Shown: piece after piece, positions 8,601 to 15,895 of the stretch
How the letters are laid out: each line of letters opens with the position of its first letter
Position numbering within the stretch: the first letter of the stretch is position 1
Assembly: GCF_015277775.1 (NCBI RefSeq)
Contig: NZ_CP063849.1
Coordinates: 5,719,501 to 5,783,500, forward strand
Direction of reading: 5' to 3'
DNA: 64,000 nt
From: Paludibaculum fermentans
GTDB lineage: Bacteria > Acidobacteriota > Terriglobia > Bryobacterales > Bryobacteraceae
Program-made: the position numbers and the translations under genes
The notes under the pieces: model-generated
The model's database searches: none
Told to the model about the DNA's origin: nothing
The model's input: only the letters and a program-made list of their open reading frames with translations

Positions 8601-9518
8601 ATGCGCAATCTCGCGTTGCTGGCCCTGGTGAATCTCCTCTGGGCCATCCAGTTTCCTGCGTCCCGTGTGGCGGCTCAAGAGCTGCGCCCGCTCACACTCA
8701 CGTGGTTTGCCATGCTCCTCGCCGCCATCCTCATGCTCCCGGTTGCCTGGTCGGAACGCCGCCCCGCCGCGCCGCCCGGACGCTGGCCCGCCCGCGTGGC
8801 CCAGGTTCTCTTTCTCGGACTCAGCGGCTCCCTCGTCGCGCAGATGTGCCTGAACTGGGGCCTCGAACGCGCCCCCGCCTCCAACGCCTCTGTCATCAAC
8901 CTGACGGTCCCCGTGCTCATGACCGTCCTGGCCGCCCTGCTGCTGGGCGAACGCATGAGCACCGTGCGCTGGCTCGCCTTCGCCCTCTCCATCCCCGGAG
9001 TCCTGCTCTCCTCCGGCATCCGCTGGAACGAAACCAGCTTCGTCGAAGGCCGCTACTTCCTCGGCAACATGCTCATCTTCCTCAGTTGCTGGGGCAGCGC
9101 CTTCTACAACGTCTACAGCAAACGCGCCCTCGATTGGCTGGGACCCGCGCAACTCCTCGTCGCCACCTTCACGGTCTCCCTCATCGCCCTGCTGCCGGCC
9201 ATGCTCATCTACGAGCCCGGCCCGATGCAGCGCCTCCAATCCGCCTCGCCCGCGGCCCTCTTCGGCCTCATCATCATCGGGGCCCTCAGCCTCGCCCTGT
9301 CGATGTTCCTCTACTTCCGAGTCCTCGGCGAGGTCGATGCCACCCAGGCCTCCCTCTCCATCTACTTCCTGCCCGTCTTCGGAGTCCTGCTCTCCAGCCT
9401 GGCTCTGCACGAAACGTTGAACTCCGCGCTGCTGGCGGGCGGCTTCCTGGTAGGTTTCGGCGCCTGGCTCGTAACCATGCACGAACAGCGATCCAAACGA
9501 ACGGTGACCACTTCATGA
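8601..9518 (+). CDS. EamA/DMT-family transporter
   Basis: A 305-residue protein with about ten hydrophobic helices and the internal two-fold EamA duplication typical of drug/metabolite transporters. Recognisable features are the start MRNLALLALVNLLWAIQFPA, the loop SNASVINLTVPVLMTVLAAL with the LGE motif, and the matching second half (DATQASLSIYFLPVFGVLLS). It acts in the cytoplasmic membrane. It begins 6 bases after the ROK regulator and overlaps the next gene as ATGA, so it belongs to this operon. Transport of the operon's sugar acid or amino-sugar product is a reasonable guess; direction and substrate are not shown by the sequence. Confidence 0.88.
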   Translation: MRNLALLALVNLLWAIQFPASRVAAQELRPLTLTWFAMLLAAILMLPVAWSERRPAAPPGRWPARVAQVLFLGLSGSLVAQMCLNWGLERAPASNASVINLTVPVLMTVLAALLLGERMSTVRWLAFALSIPGVLLSSGIRWNETSFVEGRYFLGNMLIFLSCWGSAFYNVYSKRALDWLGPAQLLVATFTVSLIALLPAMLIYEPGPMQRLQSASPAALFGLIIIGALSLALSMFLYFRVLGEVDATQASLSIYFLPVFGVLLSSLALHETLNSALLAGGFLVGFGAWLVTMHEQRSKRTVTTS

Positions 9519-10453
9519 CCTTTCAAATCGACGGAATTGTCCCCATCATCCCCACTCCCTTCGAGGAATCCGAGGAGATCTGCTGGACCGGTCTCGATCG
9601 CCTCATCGACTTCGCCGTGGACGCCGGCGCCTGCGCTGTCTGCCTCCCGGCCTATGCCAGCGAGTTCTACAAGCTCTCTGAGGAGGAGCGCCTCCAGATC
9701 ACCAGCCGCGCCGTGCGCCGTTCCGCCGGCCGCGTGCCCGTCATCGCCCAGGTGAACTACGCCTCCACCCGCCTCGCCATCGCCGCCGCGGGACGCGCTG
9801 TCGATGCCGGAGCCTCCGCCATCTGCTCCGCCGCCCCCCGCCAGTTCGCCCTCTCCGACGCCGACCTCCTCGACCATTTTGGAGCCCTGCTCTCCGCCGT
9901 GCAGGTCCCCTTCATCCTCCAGGACTTCAACCCCGGCGGGGCCTCCCTGTCCGTGCCCGCCATTGCCGAGCTCAACCGCCGCCACCCTCAGTTCCGCTAC
10001 ATCAAGTTGGAGGAGCCCCGCCTCGCCGATAAGGTGGCCGCCATTCGCGACGCCACCTCCGGCCGCGTGGGGGTCCTCGAAGGCTGGGGCGGCATGTATA
10101 CCCTCGAACTCGCCCCCGCCGGCATCGCAGGCGTCGTACCCGGCCTTGGCCTCACCGATCTGCTTCGCAAGGTCTTCCTGCTCGCCCGTGAGGGCCGCCG
10201 CGAACAGGCTCAGCCCCTCTTCGAAGGCATCCTGCCCCAGATCCTCTACAGCCTCCAGAACATGGAGCTCTTTCATCACGCCGAAAAGCTGCTCCTCCAG
10301 GCCCGCGGCCTCCTCGACAGCGTCACCGTCCGCCGCGCCACCCTCCGGCCCAGCCAGCACGACCTCCAGTACATCGCCCTCCTCAACCAGCGCATCGTCC
10401 GCCTGGCACAGGAGCACGGCCTCGAACCTGCCGCCCAGGGAGCGCCCCGTTGA
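9515..10453 (+). CDS. Dihydrodipicolinate synthase-family (DHDPS/NAL-fold) protein, atypical motifs
   Basis: A 312-residue (beta/alpha)8-barrel protein of the DapA/N-acetylneuraminate lyase superfamily. The start MTFQIDGIVPIIPTPFEE is classic. The Schiff-base Lys is kept in YIKLEEPR near residue 167. The GTTGE segment that binds the keto-acid carboxylate is replaced by PAYASEF, and the YNxP segment that carries the catalytic Tyr is replaced by QDFNP, a variant known in some side branches of the family. It is therefore not a true DapA. The start codon overlaps the EamA stop (ATGA), and the end overlaps the creatininase-family start (TTGA). An aldolase or dehydratase acting on a 2-keto-3-deoxy sugar acid is inferred. 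Confidence 0.85.
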   Translation: MTFQIDGIVPIIPTPFEESEEICWTGLDRLIDFAVDAGACAVCLPAYASEFYKLSEEERLQITSRAVRRSAGRVPVIAQVNYASTRLAIAAAGRAVDAGASAICSAAPRQFALSDADLLDHFGALLSAVQVPFILQDFNPGGASLSVPAIAELNRRHPQFRYIKLEEPRLADKVAAIRDATSGRVGVLEGWGGMYTLELAPAGIAGVVPGLGLTDLLRKVFLLAREGRREQAQPLFEGILPQILYSLQNMELFHHAEKLLLQARGLLDSVTVRRATLRPSQHDLQYIALLNQRIVRLAQEHGLEPAAQGAPR

Positions 10454-11232
10454 AGCTGTCCGCTCTCACCGCTCCTGAAATCGCCCGCCTCGCACCCGGC
10501 GCAATCGCGGTCCTCCCCGTCGCCGCCGTCGAGCAGCACGGCCCGCACCTGCCCGTAACCACCGACACCGATCTCGTCACGGCCCTGGCCCATGCCGCCG
10601 AGCAAGCCCTGGCCGATCGCGTCATCCTCTGCCCGGCACTGCCCTACGGCTCCAGCCACCACCACTCCTCCTTCGCCGGCACGCTCAGCGTGAACCCGGA
10701 GCTCTTCACCCGCCTCGTCCTCGACCTCGTCCGCTCCCTCGAAAGCTCGGGCTTCCGCCGCATCGTCATCCTCAACGGCCACGGCGGCAACATCACGCCC
10801 GTCCGCCAGGCGCTCTCGATCCTCGCGCAAGCGCCCGTCGCCGAGGTCGCGCTGGCCACTTATTGGGAACTCGCCGCAGCCGCCTTCGCAGGCCTCCCGC
10901 CCCTGGAGTCGCCAGCCCTCAGCCACGCCTGCGAGTACGAAACCAGCATGATGCTCACCCTCGATGCAACCCGTGTGCGCATGGACCGCGCTGCTCGCGC
11001 CAATCGCCCCCCCGCCAACAATTACATCGGCTGGGAAGACGACGCCCCCTATCGCGGCGTCTCCCTCGTCCGCCGCACGGAGTTCCTCTCCGGCAACGGC
11101 GCCAGCGGAGAACCTCACAAAGCCACCCGGGAAAAGGGCGCCCACCTGCTCTCCGCCGCCACCACGGCCCTCATCGAATTCCTGAACGACTTTGCCTCAT
11201 GGCCACCCATGGAGGATCTACGAAATGCCTGA
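10450..11232 (+). CDS. Creatininase-family amidohydrolase
   Basis: A 260-residue protein. The TTG start at 10450 overlaps the previous stop as TTGA. Family metal-binding residues are present: VEQHGPHLP (E28, H30), the Asp cluster TTDTD (D39, D41), NGHGGN and the late Glu in HACEYETSMM. The family contains metal-dependent hydrolases of C-N bonds in small rings and side chains (creatininase, MftE, FAPy deformylase). In this context it may open a lactam or lactone, or remove an N-linked group from a sugar acid; this is inference. The stop overlaps the next start by eight bases. Confidence 0.88.
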   Translation: MKLSALTAPEIARLAPGAIAVLPVAAVEQHGPHLPVTTDTDLVTALAHAAEQALADRVILCPALPYGSSHHHSSFAGTLSVNPELFTRLVLDLVRSLESSGFRRIVILNGHGGNITPVRQALSILAQAPVAEVALATYWELAAAAFAGLPPLESPALSHACEYETSMMLTLDATRVRMDRAARANRPPANNYIGWEDDAPYRGVSLVRRTEFLSGNGASGEPHKATREKGAHLLSAATTALIEFLNDFASWPPMEDLRNA

Positions 11233-12220
11233 AAAACTTGACGTGGGCCGTATGCCCGCCGGCGTCGCCGGCCTCGGCCTGATGGGCGCCAGCATCACCG
11301 CCTGTCTTCTCTCCGCCGGACACCCCGTAACCGGTGTCGAAAAGGATGCCGGCCAGCGCTCCACCGCGCGCCGCCGCATCGCTTCGCTCCTCCGCAAAAT
11401 GGGCCAGGAGAACCTCCTCCGCGCCCCCGGCGACGAAGTCATGCAGCGCTTCCGCACTACCGGCGATGTCGCCGAACTTGGCGAATCCGAGATTGTCATC
11501 GAGTCCATCTCGGAGAACGGCGTGCAAAAGCAGAAGCTCATCGAGAGCATCGAGGGCGCCGTCGGCCGCCATGTGCCCATCGGCTGCAACACCTCCGCCA
11601 TCCCCATCTCCATCCTTCAGAAGGAGACCCGGCACCCCAAGCGCATCCTCGGCATTCATTGGGCCGAACCCGCCCACACCACGCGCTTCCTCGAAGTCAT
11701 CTGTGGCAACGACACCTCGCCCGCTGTCGCCCGGCGCGTCCTCGCGCTCTCGCGCCACTGGGGCAAGGAGCCCACCTTCCTCCGCCGCGACATCCGCGGC
11801 TTCATCACCAACCGCTGCTTCTACGCCCTCATCCGCGAAGCCCTCTACCTCGTCGAAAACGGCTACGCCACCGTCGCCGATGTCGACCGCTCCCTCCGCA
11901 ACGACCTCGGCTACTGGATCACCTTCGCCGGCCCCTTCCGCTTCATGGACCTCACCGGCCTCCCCGCCTACGCCACCGTAGCCAACGACCTCTTCCCCGA
12001 ACTCTCCAACGCCACCGAAGTCCCTGCCACGCTGAAACGCCTCGCCCAATCTGGAGCCAAAGGCGTCTCCAATGCGCGCGGCTTCTACAAATACCGCGAC
12101 GGCCAGGCCGAACGGTGGGAGAAACTCTTCCTCGACTTCAGCTACCGTATCCGCACCCTCGCGCAGGAGTACCCCGAGGACATCGGCGACCGCCCCACCT
12201 CCCGCCGGAGGAAGCCTTGA
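11225..12220 (+). CDS. 3-hydroxyacyl-CoA dehydrogenase-family protein (L-gulonate 3-dehydrogenase-like)
   Basis: A 331-residue protein. The ATG at 11225 is favoured over an earlier one at 11192 because GGAGGA (11211-11216) lies eight bases upstream. The NAD-binding loop is GLGLMG (residues 16-21). The catalytic region carries GIHWAEPAHTTRFLEV, and the C-terminal helical domain starts at RDIRGFITNRCFYALIREAL, the family's NRL region. Short stand-alone members often oxidise sugar acids such as L-gulonate (lambda-crystallin type) rather than acyl-CoA. With an enolase-superfamily gene and a DHDPS-fold gene beside it, a sugar-acid role is more likely than beta-oxidation. The C-terminus (RRRKP) overlaps the next gene as TTGA. 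Confidence 0.85.
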   Translation: MPEKLDVGRMPAGVAGLGLMGASITACLLSAGHPVTGVEKDAGQRSTARRRIASLLRKMGQENLLRAPGDEVMQRFRTTGDVAELGESEIVIESISENGVQKQKLIESIEGAVGRHVPIGCNTSAIPISILQKETRHPKRILGIHWAEPAHTTRFLEVICGNDTSPAVARRVLALSRHWGKEPTFLRRDIRGFITNRCFYALIREALYLVENGYATVADVDRSLRNDLGYWITFAGPFRFMDLTGLPAYATVANDLFPELSNATEVPATLKRLAQSGAKGVSNARGFYKYRDGQAERWEKLFLDFSYRIRTLAQEYPEDIGDRPTSRRRKP

Positions 12221-13347
12221 GCCTCCTCATCCGTTCTGCCATCGCCACCCCTGTACGCGTCCCAGCCCGGCCCGACAGCCTCAACTCCCGCGAGGTCGAC
12301 GACACCGACGCCGACTTCGCCCGCCGCTTCCATACCGGCAAAACCTGGCAGGACTTCCCGCACGAGGTGAAGTGGATCATCCAGCTCCAGGGCAGTGACG
12401 GCCGCGTCGGCATCGGCGAGACCTATCGCGCCGCCGATCCCGATCACGTCGAAGCCGCCCTCCAAGCCGTCGTAGGCCGCGATCTCTTCGCCCTCAACTG
12501 GCGCGCCCTGCCCGTCCCCCACGCCCGCGTCTACGACGCCATCGAATCCGCCGTCCTCGACCTCGCCGGCCAGGCTCTCAACGTACCCGTCTACCAACTC
12601 CTCGGAGGCGCCTTCCGCCCTTCCGTGGAATGCAGCGGCTGGACCGGCCGCCGCACGCCCGCCGACGCCGCCCGCAAAGCCCACGAAGCCATGCAGCGCG
12701 GCCACCGCGTCTTCAAGTTCAAGTGTTCTTCTGAAGACCCCGTCCGCGAATGGACTGAAGCCATCGAAGCCCGTTGCGGCCAGGGCATCCGCATCCTGCT
12801 CGACCCCAACCAGCGCTGGAACGACGTCCCCACGACGCTCCGCCTCATGGAGGGCGTCCGCCCTGAAACCATGTACGCCCTGGAAGACCCCGTCCTCCGC
12901 TCCGACATCGCCGGCTTCCGCCAGATCAAGTCGACCCTCGGCATCCCCCTCTACCTCCACGTCGCCCTGCCCTACGACCAGAACCCCGCTGACCTCCTCG
13001 CAGGCCTCCGCCTCGACGCCGTCGACGGCTTCAACTTCAATGGACCCATGTTCCGCTTCGTCGAACTCGCCTCCACAGCCGCCCTCGCGGGCCTGCCCTG
13101 CTGGCACGGCAGCGAAGTCGATCTCGGCATCCTCGAAGCCTCCGCCCTCCACGCCTGCGCCGCCGCCCCGTCCTGCACCATCCCCTCCGACATCTTCGGA
13201 GAACTCGTCCGCGAGGACGACCTCCTGGAAGCTCCCATCGTCTTCAACCGCGGCTTTGCCCAGGTCCCCCAGGGTCCCGGACTCGGCGTCCGCCTCGACC
13301 ACTCGGCCCTGCGCCGCTACCAATCCGGAGAACCTCTCGAATGCTGA
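12217..13347 (+). CDS. Enolase-superfamily (mandelate racemase/muconate lactonizing-like) protein
   Basis: A 376-residue protein. The TTG start at 12217 (TTGA overlap) has GGAGGAA at 12207-12213. The N-terminal capping domain covers about residues 1-120, followed by a barrel. The KxK motif is K167-F-K169, the first metal ligand lies in DPNQRW (D196, N198) and the second in ALEDPV (E223 or D224). The usual third acidic ligand region reads LHVALPYD, and a late WHGSEVDLG supplies a possible His. Such proteins abstract the alpha-proton of a carboxylate, commonly dehydrating sugar acids. In this operon a sugar-acid dehydratase feeding the DHDPS-fold enzyme is plausible. The end overlaps the GH20 start by seven bases. 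Confidence 0.85.
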   Translation: MSLLIRSAIATPVRVPARPDSLNSREVDDTDADFARRFHTGKTWQDFPHEVKWIIQLQGSDGRVGIGETYRAADPDHVEAALQAVVGRDLFALNWRALPVPHARVYDAIESAVLDLAGQALNVPVYQLLGGAFRPSVECSGWTGRRTPADAARKAHEAMQRGHRVFKFKCSSEDPVREWTEAIEARCGQGIRILLDPNQRWNDVPTTLRLMEGVRPETMYALEDPVLRSDIAGFRQIKSTLGIPLYLHVALPYDQNPADLLAGLRLDAVDGFNFNGPMFRFVELASTAALAGLPCWHGSEVDLGILEASALHACAAAPSCTIPSDIFGELVREDDLLEAPIVFNRGFAQVPQGPGLGVRLDHSALRRYQSGEPLEC

Positions 13348-15338
13348 TCCGTCTCGGCGCCGCCCTCCTCGCCGCCTCCACCCTCGTCCCAGCCCAGGAC
13401 CTCCCCCTTCTCCCGCAGCCTCACTCCCTCCAACGCGGCCCCGGCTCCCTCAAACTCATCCGGCCCACCCTCGGCTTCGCCGCCAAACCAGACAAGGACG
13501 ACGCCCTCGTCGAGCGCGCCCTCCGCGACATCCTCCACCACGCCGGCATCTCCGCCACCTCATCCACCGCAGCCCCCGTCATCCTTCTCGAACGCACCTC
13601 CCACCAGCAATCCTGGCAGTGGGACGACGCCCCCGGACCCAACTCCTCCGAAGCCTACTCGCTCAAGATCACCCCCACACGCGTCCATCTGAAAGCCGCC
13701 ACCGCCCGCGGCCTCTTCTACGCCGTCCAGACCCTGCGCCAGCTACTCAGTCCCTCCGCCACCCTGCCCATCGTCGAGATCAACGACTGGCCCGCAATGC
13801 GCCTGCGCGGCTTCATGCTCGACCTCAGCCACGGCCCCTTCCCCAAGTTCGACGAGCTCAAACGCCAGGTCGACTTCCTCGCCCGCTGGAAGGCCAACCA
13901 GTTCTACCTCTATTCCGAAACCAACATCGAGCTCGACGGCTACCCGCTCCTCAGCGCCTCCGCCCGCCTCACCAAGGCCCAGGTCCGCGAACTCGTCGCC
14001 TACGCGCACGACCGCTTCATCGACGTCGTCCCCTGCGTCGAACTCTACGGCCACCTCCACGACCTCGCCCGCATCGAAACCTACTCCGCCCTCGCCGAAA
14101 TGCCCCACGGCGGCGAAATCAACCCGCTCAACCCCAAAGCCCAGGCCCTCATCAGCGACTGGGTCAACCAGCTCACCGCCCTCTTCCCCAGTCCCTGGTT
14201 CCACGTCGGCATGGACGAGACCTACGAACTCGGCAAAGTGCCCGGCCGCCAGCTCGAGCCCGCCAGGGCCGGCGAGATCTACCTGCGCTTCTTCGAGCAG
14301 GTCTCCACCCTGGTCGCCGCCAGGGGCAAGCGCGTCATGATCTGGGGCGACATCCTGCTGCAGCACCCCGAGGTCATCCCGCACGTCCCCGCCGGCACCG
14401 TCGCCATCCCCTGGCGCTACTCCGACGAGCCCGATTACGACCGCTTCGTCGCCCCGCTCGCCACCGCCAAGGTCAATTCCCTCCTTGGCTCCGGAGTCTG
14501 GAACTACTACGACGCCGTCCCCGATTTCGACCACACCCTCCGCAACGTCGACGGCCTCATCAAGAGCGCCCGCAAACACGGCTCCCTCGGGATCCTCCAC
14601 ACCGAATGGACCGACTGCGGCCAGGTCCTCCTCCGCATGGCCGATCCCGCCGTCGCCTACGGCCCCATCGCCTCCTGGAATCACGAGACCCTCTCGCACG
14701 CCCAGGTCTACGATCGCTACGCCCGACTCCTCCACCCCCGCCACGCCGCCGCCGTCAGCCGCCTCCTGGCCACAGTCTCCGAATCCCAGGGCGCCCTCGA
14801 AAACGCCCTGGGCACCCGCGTCTTCCAGACCCTCTGGGCCAACCCGCTCGAACCCCGGCGCCTCGAGCGCGCCCGCACCCACGCCTCCTCCATCCGCGAA
14901 GCCCGCATCCAGGCCGAGACAGCCCAGGCCGATCTCCTCGCCCTGCTCAAAGACGGCGCCGACCCGTTCTACGAGTCCCTCCTCTACGGCGCCCGGCTCC
15001 TCGACTACATCGCCCTCCGCCAGCTCTACGCCCTGGAACTGGACGAATTCCGCGAGGCGCACGCCAAGGACCCCAAACTCGCCAACTATCGCCTCCTCTT
15101 CGGCATCGAAACCAGCGAAACCGATCACAGCCGCCTCTTCGACCTCATGGAGGCGGCCGGCGAACTCCGGGCCCAACTGCGCACCCTCTGGCTCCGCGAC
15201 TACGTGCCCTACCGCCTCGAAACGGCACTGGGCCGCTGGCAGGGCGAGTTCGACCTCTGGCGCAACCTCCAGGAGAAAATCGCCCACCCCGTAAAGAGCT
15301 ACCGCGAAGGCGACCCGCCGCCCAGCCTCCTGCCCTGA
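13341..15338 (+). CDS. GH20 beta-N-acetylhexosaminidase
   Basis: A 665-residue exported protein with a short signal peptide (MLIRLGAALLAASTLVPAQ). Residues of about 20-140 form the GH20b domain and about 145-450 form the catalytic barrel (RLRGFMLDLSHGPFP onward). The catalytic Asp-Glu pair is in HVGMDETYELG (D292-E293). The family uses the substrate's own N-acetyl group to release terminal GlcNAc or GalNAc. A C-terminal helical region of about 200 residues has no assignment. The gene is last in the ROK-led operon. Together with GH109 on the opposite arm it suggests that the locus takes apart GalNAc- or GlcNAc-containing glycans. Confidence 0.93.
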   Translation: MLIRLGAALLAASTLVPAQDLPLLPQPHSLQRGPGSLKLIRPTLGFAAKPDKDDALVERALRDILHHAGISATSSTAAPVILLERTSHQQSWQWDDAPGPNSSEAYSLKITPTRVHLKAATARGLFYAVQTLRQLLSPSATLPIVEINDWPAMRLRGFMLDLSHGPFPKFDELKRQVDFLARWKANQFYLYSETNIELDGYPLLSASARLTKAQVRELVAYAHDRFIDVVPCVELYGHLHDLARIETYSALAEMPHGGEINPLNPKAQALISDWVNQLTALFPSPWFHVGMDETYELGKVPGRQLEPARAGEIYLRFFEQVSTLVAARGKRVMIWGDILLQHPEVIPHVPAGTVAIPWRYSDEPDYDRFVAPLATAKVNSLLGSGVWNYYDAVPDFDHTLRNVDGLIKSARKHGSLGILHTEWTDCGQVLLRMADPAVAYGPIASWNHETLSHAQVYDRYARLLHPRHAAAVSRLLATVSESQGALENALGTRVFQTLWANPLEPRRLERARTHASSIREARIQAETAQADLLALLKDGADPFYESLLYGARLLDYIALRQLYALELDEFREAHAKDPKLANYRLLFGIETSETDHSRLFDLMEAAGELRAQLRTLWLRDYVPYRLETALGRWQGEFDLWRNLQEKIAHPVKSYREGDPPPSLLP

Positions 15339-15344
15339 GGCTGG
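15322..15344 (+). terminator. Hairpin over the GH20 stop codon
   Basis: CCAGCCTC (15322-15329) and GAGGCTGG (15337-15344) form a perfect 8-bp stem with a 7-base loop, and the TGA stop lies in it. There is no T-run after it, so it may be a weak terminator or a 3'-end stabiliser of the seven-gene message. Confidence 0.4.
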
Positions 15345-15895
15345 CGGCGGCCGCAGTTCCCATTCGGATGTACCGATCCACAAAGCCGGCGCTGGTAAAC
15401 TAGCCTCACCGGCAATTGAAACCGCCTGCCATGGCATGGATCCGCCTCACATCGCGATCTGCCTCCGCTGATCCCTCCCAGCCCTCGCCCTCACTCTCGT
15501 CTACCGCGGCCGGCGTCCACCAGGATGGAATTTTCCTCGGAGTTACGCCTTACCAGATAAGGGTTCGCCGCGGAGCTGCCGTCAGTACCCTGCTGCGCCG
15601 GGAGGATTCCAGCACCGCCCCAGCTCGTTCGAACCGGCGGAACGGCGTAGTTGCACTGGCACCCTGCGGAGCCGGAAAGGCCCGGGCTATAAGGACTTAC
15701 GAAATGTCATGGTGTTTGGAATGGACCGGTACTCGGAAAACTGCTCAAGCGGCGCCGCCAGCCGGCCGGCTGTCCAAACACGGTTGGCATCGCCCCATCT
15801 ATGCAGACTCGGCCCGCATCGTCCGCGGCGGTCTTGACAGCCGCGTCATCGTCATCGCGCGCCGCCCTGCCCACACGGCAGCTTGAGGTACAGGC
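15345..15895. other. 551-bp non-coding gap
   Basis: No protein match is recognisable in either direction. Open frames here have no domain motif and unremarkable starts. A TTGACA at 15834-15839 is the best -35-like element before the kinase gene, but no good -10 follows at normal spacing. The Ser/Thr kinase promoter is presumably in this gap. Confidence 0.5.

Noticed and set aside
12142-13323. Antisense open frame of about 390 codons opposite the enolase-superfamily gene
   Set aside because: Same antisense GC effect; composition is acidic and Gly-rich and no motif is present.
13743-15437. Antisense open frame of about 560 codons opposite the GH20 gene
   Set aside because: GC-rich third positions keep antisense frames open. 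It is Gly/Glu/Val-rich with no domain, while GH20 on the other strand has full motifs.
15416-15886. Possible gene of 156 codons before the Ser/Thr kinase
   Set aside because: No domain, atypical composition, no ribosome binding site; treated as non-coding.
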